A stretch of 64,000 bases of DNA from Osedax frankpressi (Eukaryota; Annelida; Polychaeta; Sabellida; Siboglinidae), in NCBI GenBank assembly GCA_964035775.1, contig OZ038317.1, positions 25,211,661 through 25,275,660 on the forward strand, written 5' to 3'. The notes below the pieces were generated by a model, which was not told the origin of the DNA, made no database searches, and saw only the letters and a list, made by a program, of their open reading frames with translations. Positions 63,237 to 64,000 of this stretch are shown one piece after another. Made by a program: the position numbers and the translations under genes. Position 1 is the stretch's first letter, and every line of letters begins with the position of its first letter.

Positions 63237-63595
63237 CATACACAATTCTAAGATTACAAAACTAAATAGTAAAACGAAATGTTGCCTAATTTCCCAGACT
63301 TTTCTACTAATTATATTTCAAATGAATCTCCTCCAAACAAAAAACTTTCATGTTTAGTATTGGCAAGTCAAATATAAACATTCCGGGTACTGTTGAAATG
63401 CACGGCCATATACTGTATCCATTCCCAAAAATACTTGCTAACTGTATAATATGAGGCACGGTAATACAATATATATTGTTAACACTCGTATACACTATCA
63501 TAAATCTAGAACTAAACAATAAAATAAATCTACAAGATAATAAACTAATATATACCTATTTATAAACTACTAATATATAACTATGAATAAACGAC

Positions 63596-64000
63596 ACATA
63601 AACTACATATCAACTACATATCAACTACATATCAACTACATGTAACTTCGTATAAACTTCGTATGAACTTCGTATAAACTTCGTATGAACTTCGTATAAA
63701 CTTCGTATGAACTTCGTATGAACTTCGTATGAACTTCGTATGAACTTCGTATGAACTTCGTATGAACTTCGTATAAACTTCGTATAAACTTCGTATAAAC
63801 TTCGTATAAACTTCGTATAAACTTCGTATAAACTTCGTATAAACTTCGTATAAACTTCGTATAAACTTCGTATAAACTTCGTATAAACTTCGTATAAACT
63901 TCGTATAAACTTCGTATAAACTTCGTATAAACTTCGTATAAACTTCGTATAAACTTCGTATAAACTTCGTATAAACTTCGTATAAACTTCGTATAAACTT
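63596..64000. repeat. 11-bp minisatellite, units ACTACATATCA then ACTTCGTATAA
   Basis: Starts as three or four ACTACATATCA units, switches to ACTTCGTATGA/ACTTCGTATAA at about 63643 without losing the 11-base register, and runs off the window end. Confidence 0.95.

Overview
The window is nuclear DNA of an animal, probably an invertebrate. It is extremely A/T rich (about four fifths by eye), full of (TA)n tracts and minisatellites, and its genes are cut into short exons of 14 to about 190 bases by conventional GT-AG introns. Nothing bacterial was seen. The phylum cannot be fixed from the sequence alone. None of the genes is a long open frame; each was found by reading short frames bounded by AG and GT, checking that splice phases agree, and matching the joined peptide to family motifs I know.

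Left half (1-33 kb). An unassigned stretch (1-2.0 kb) and a 2-kb 11-bp minisatellite (2.0-4.1 kb) lead into one large minus-strand gene, 32637 down to 4230. This is an M13 (neprilysin/ECE-type) zinc endopeptidase whose 21 coding exons join in one frame from a start codon to a stop. It encodes about 702 residues with an N-terminal membrane anchor, NAYY, HELTH, ENIAD and a C-terminal C-x-x-W. Its introns hold two decayed non-LTR retrotransposons, an 11-bp minisatellite, three families of tandem duplications (about 280, 650 and 556 bp), and exons of an apparently separate plus-strand gene with a SANT/Myb-like segment. The first coding exon (14 bases) lies between two (GGGA)n blocks, the only strongly G-rich DNA in the window.

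Middle (34-48 kb). Six phase-compatible minus-strand exons (36546 to 34556) give the C-terminal 210 residues of a helical, ARM-like protein I cannot name. Next to them lie 11.5 kb of two abutting minisatellites: a 30-bp repeat (36.6-39.4 kb) and a 44-50 bp repeat (39.4-48.06 kb) with higher-order duplications.

Right part (48-64 kb). The C-terminal exons of mitochondrial ribosome recycling factor (plus strand, 48375-51027) follow directly. Then come a trinucleotide array, a 200-base assembly gap, an orphan plus-strand terminal exon (55392-55518), two minus-strand exons of a probable single-pass membrane protein (about 57.8-58.2 kb), a (CA)n tract, one exon of cytidine deaminase (plus strand, 62437-62562), and another 11-bp minisatellite running off the window end.

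The most notable features are the full-length peptidase gene recovered from very short exons, the repeated placement of (TA)n tracts close to splice sites, the recurrence of 11-bp-period minisatellites, and the geometric puzzle that the ARM-like gene and the recycling factor both need 5' exons on the far side of the same satellite block. No operon-like cooperation among the genes is implied.
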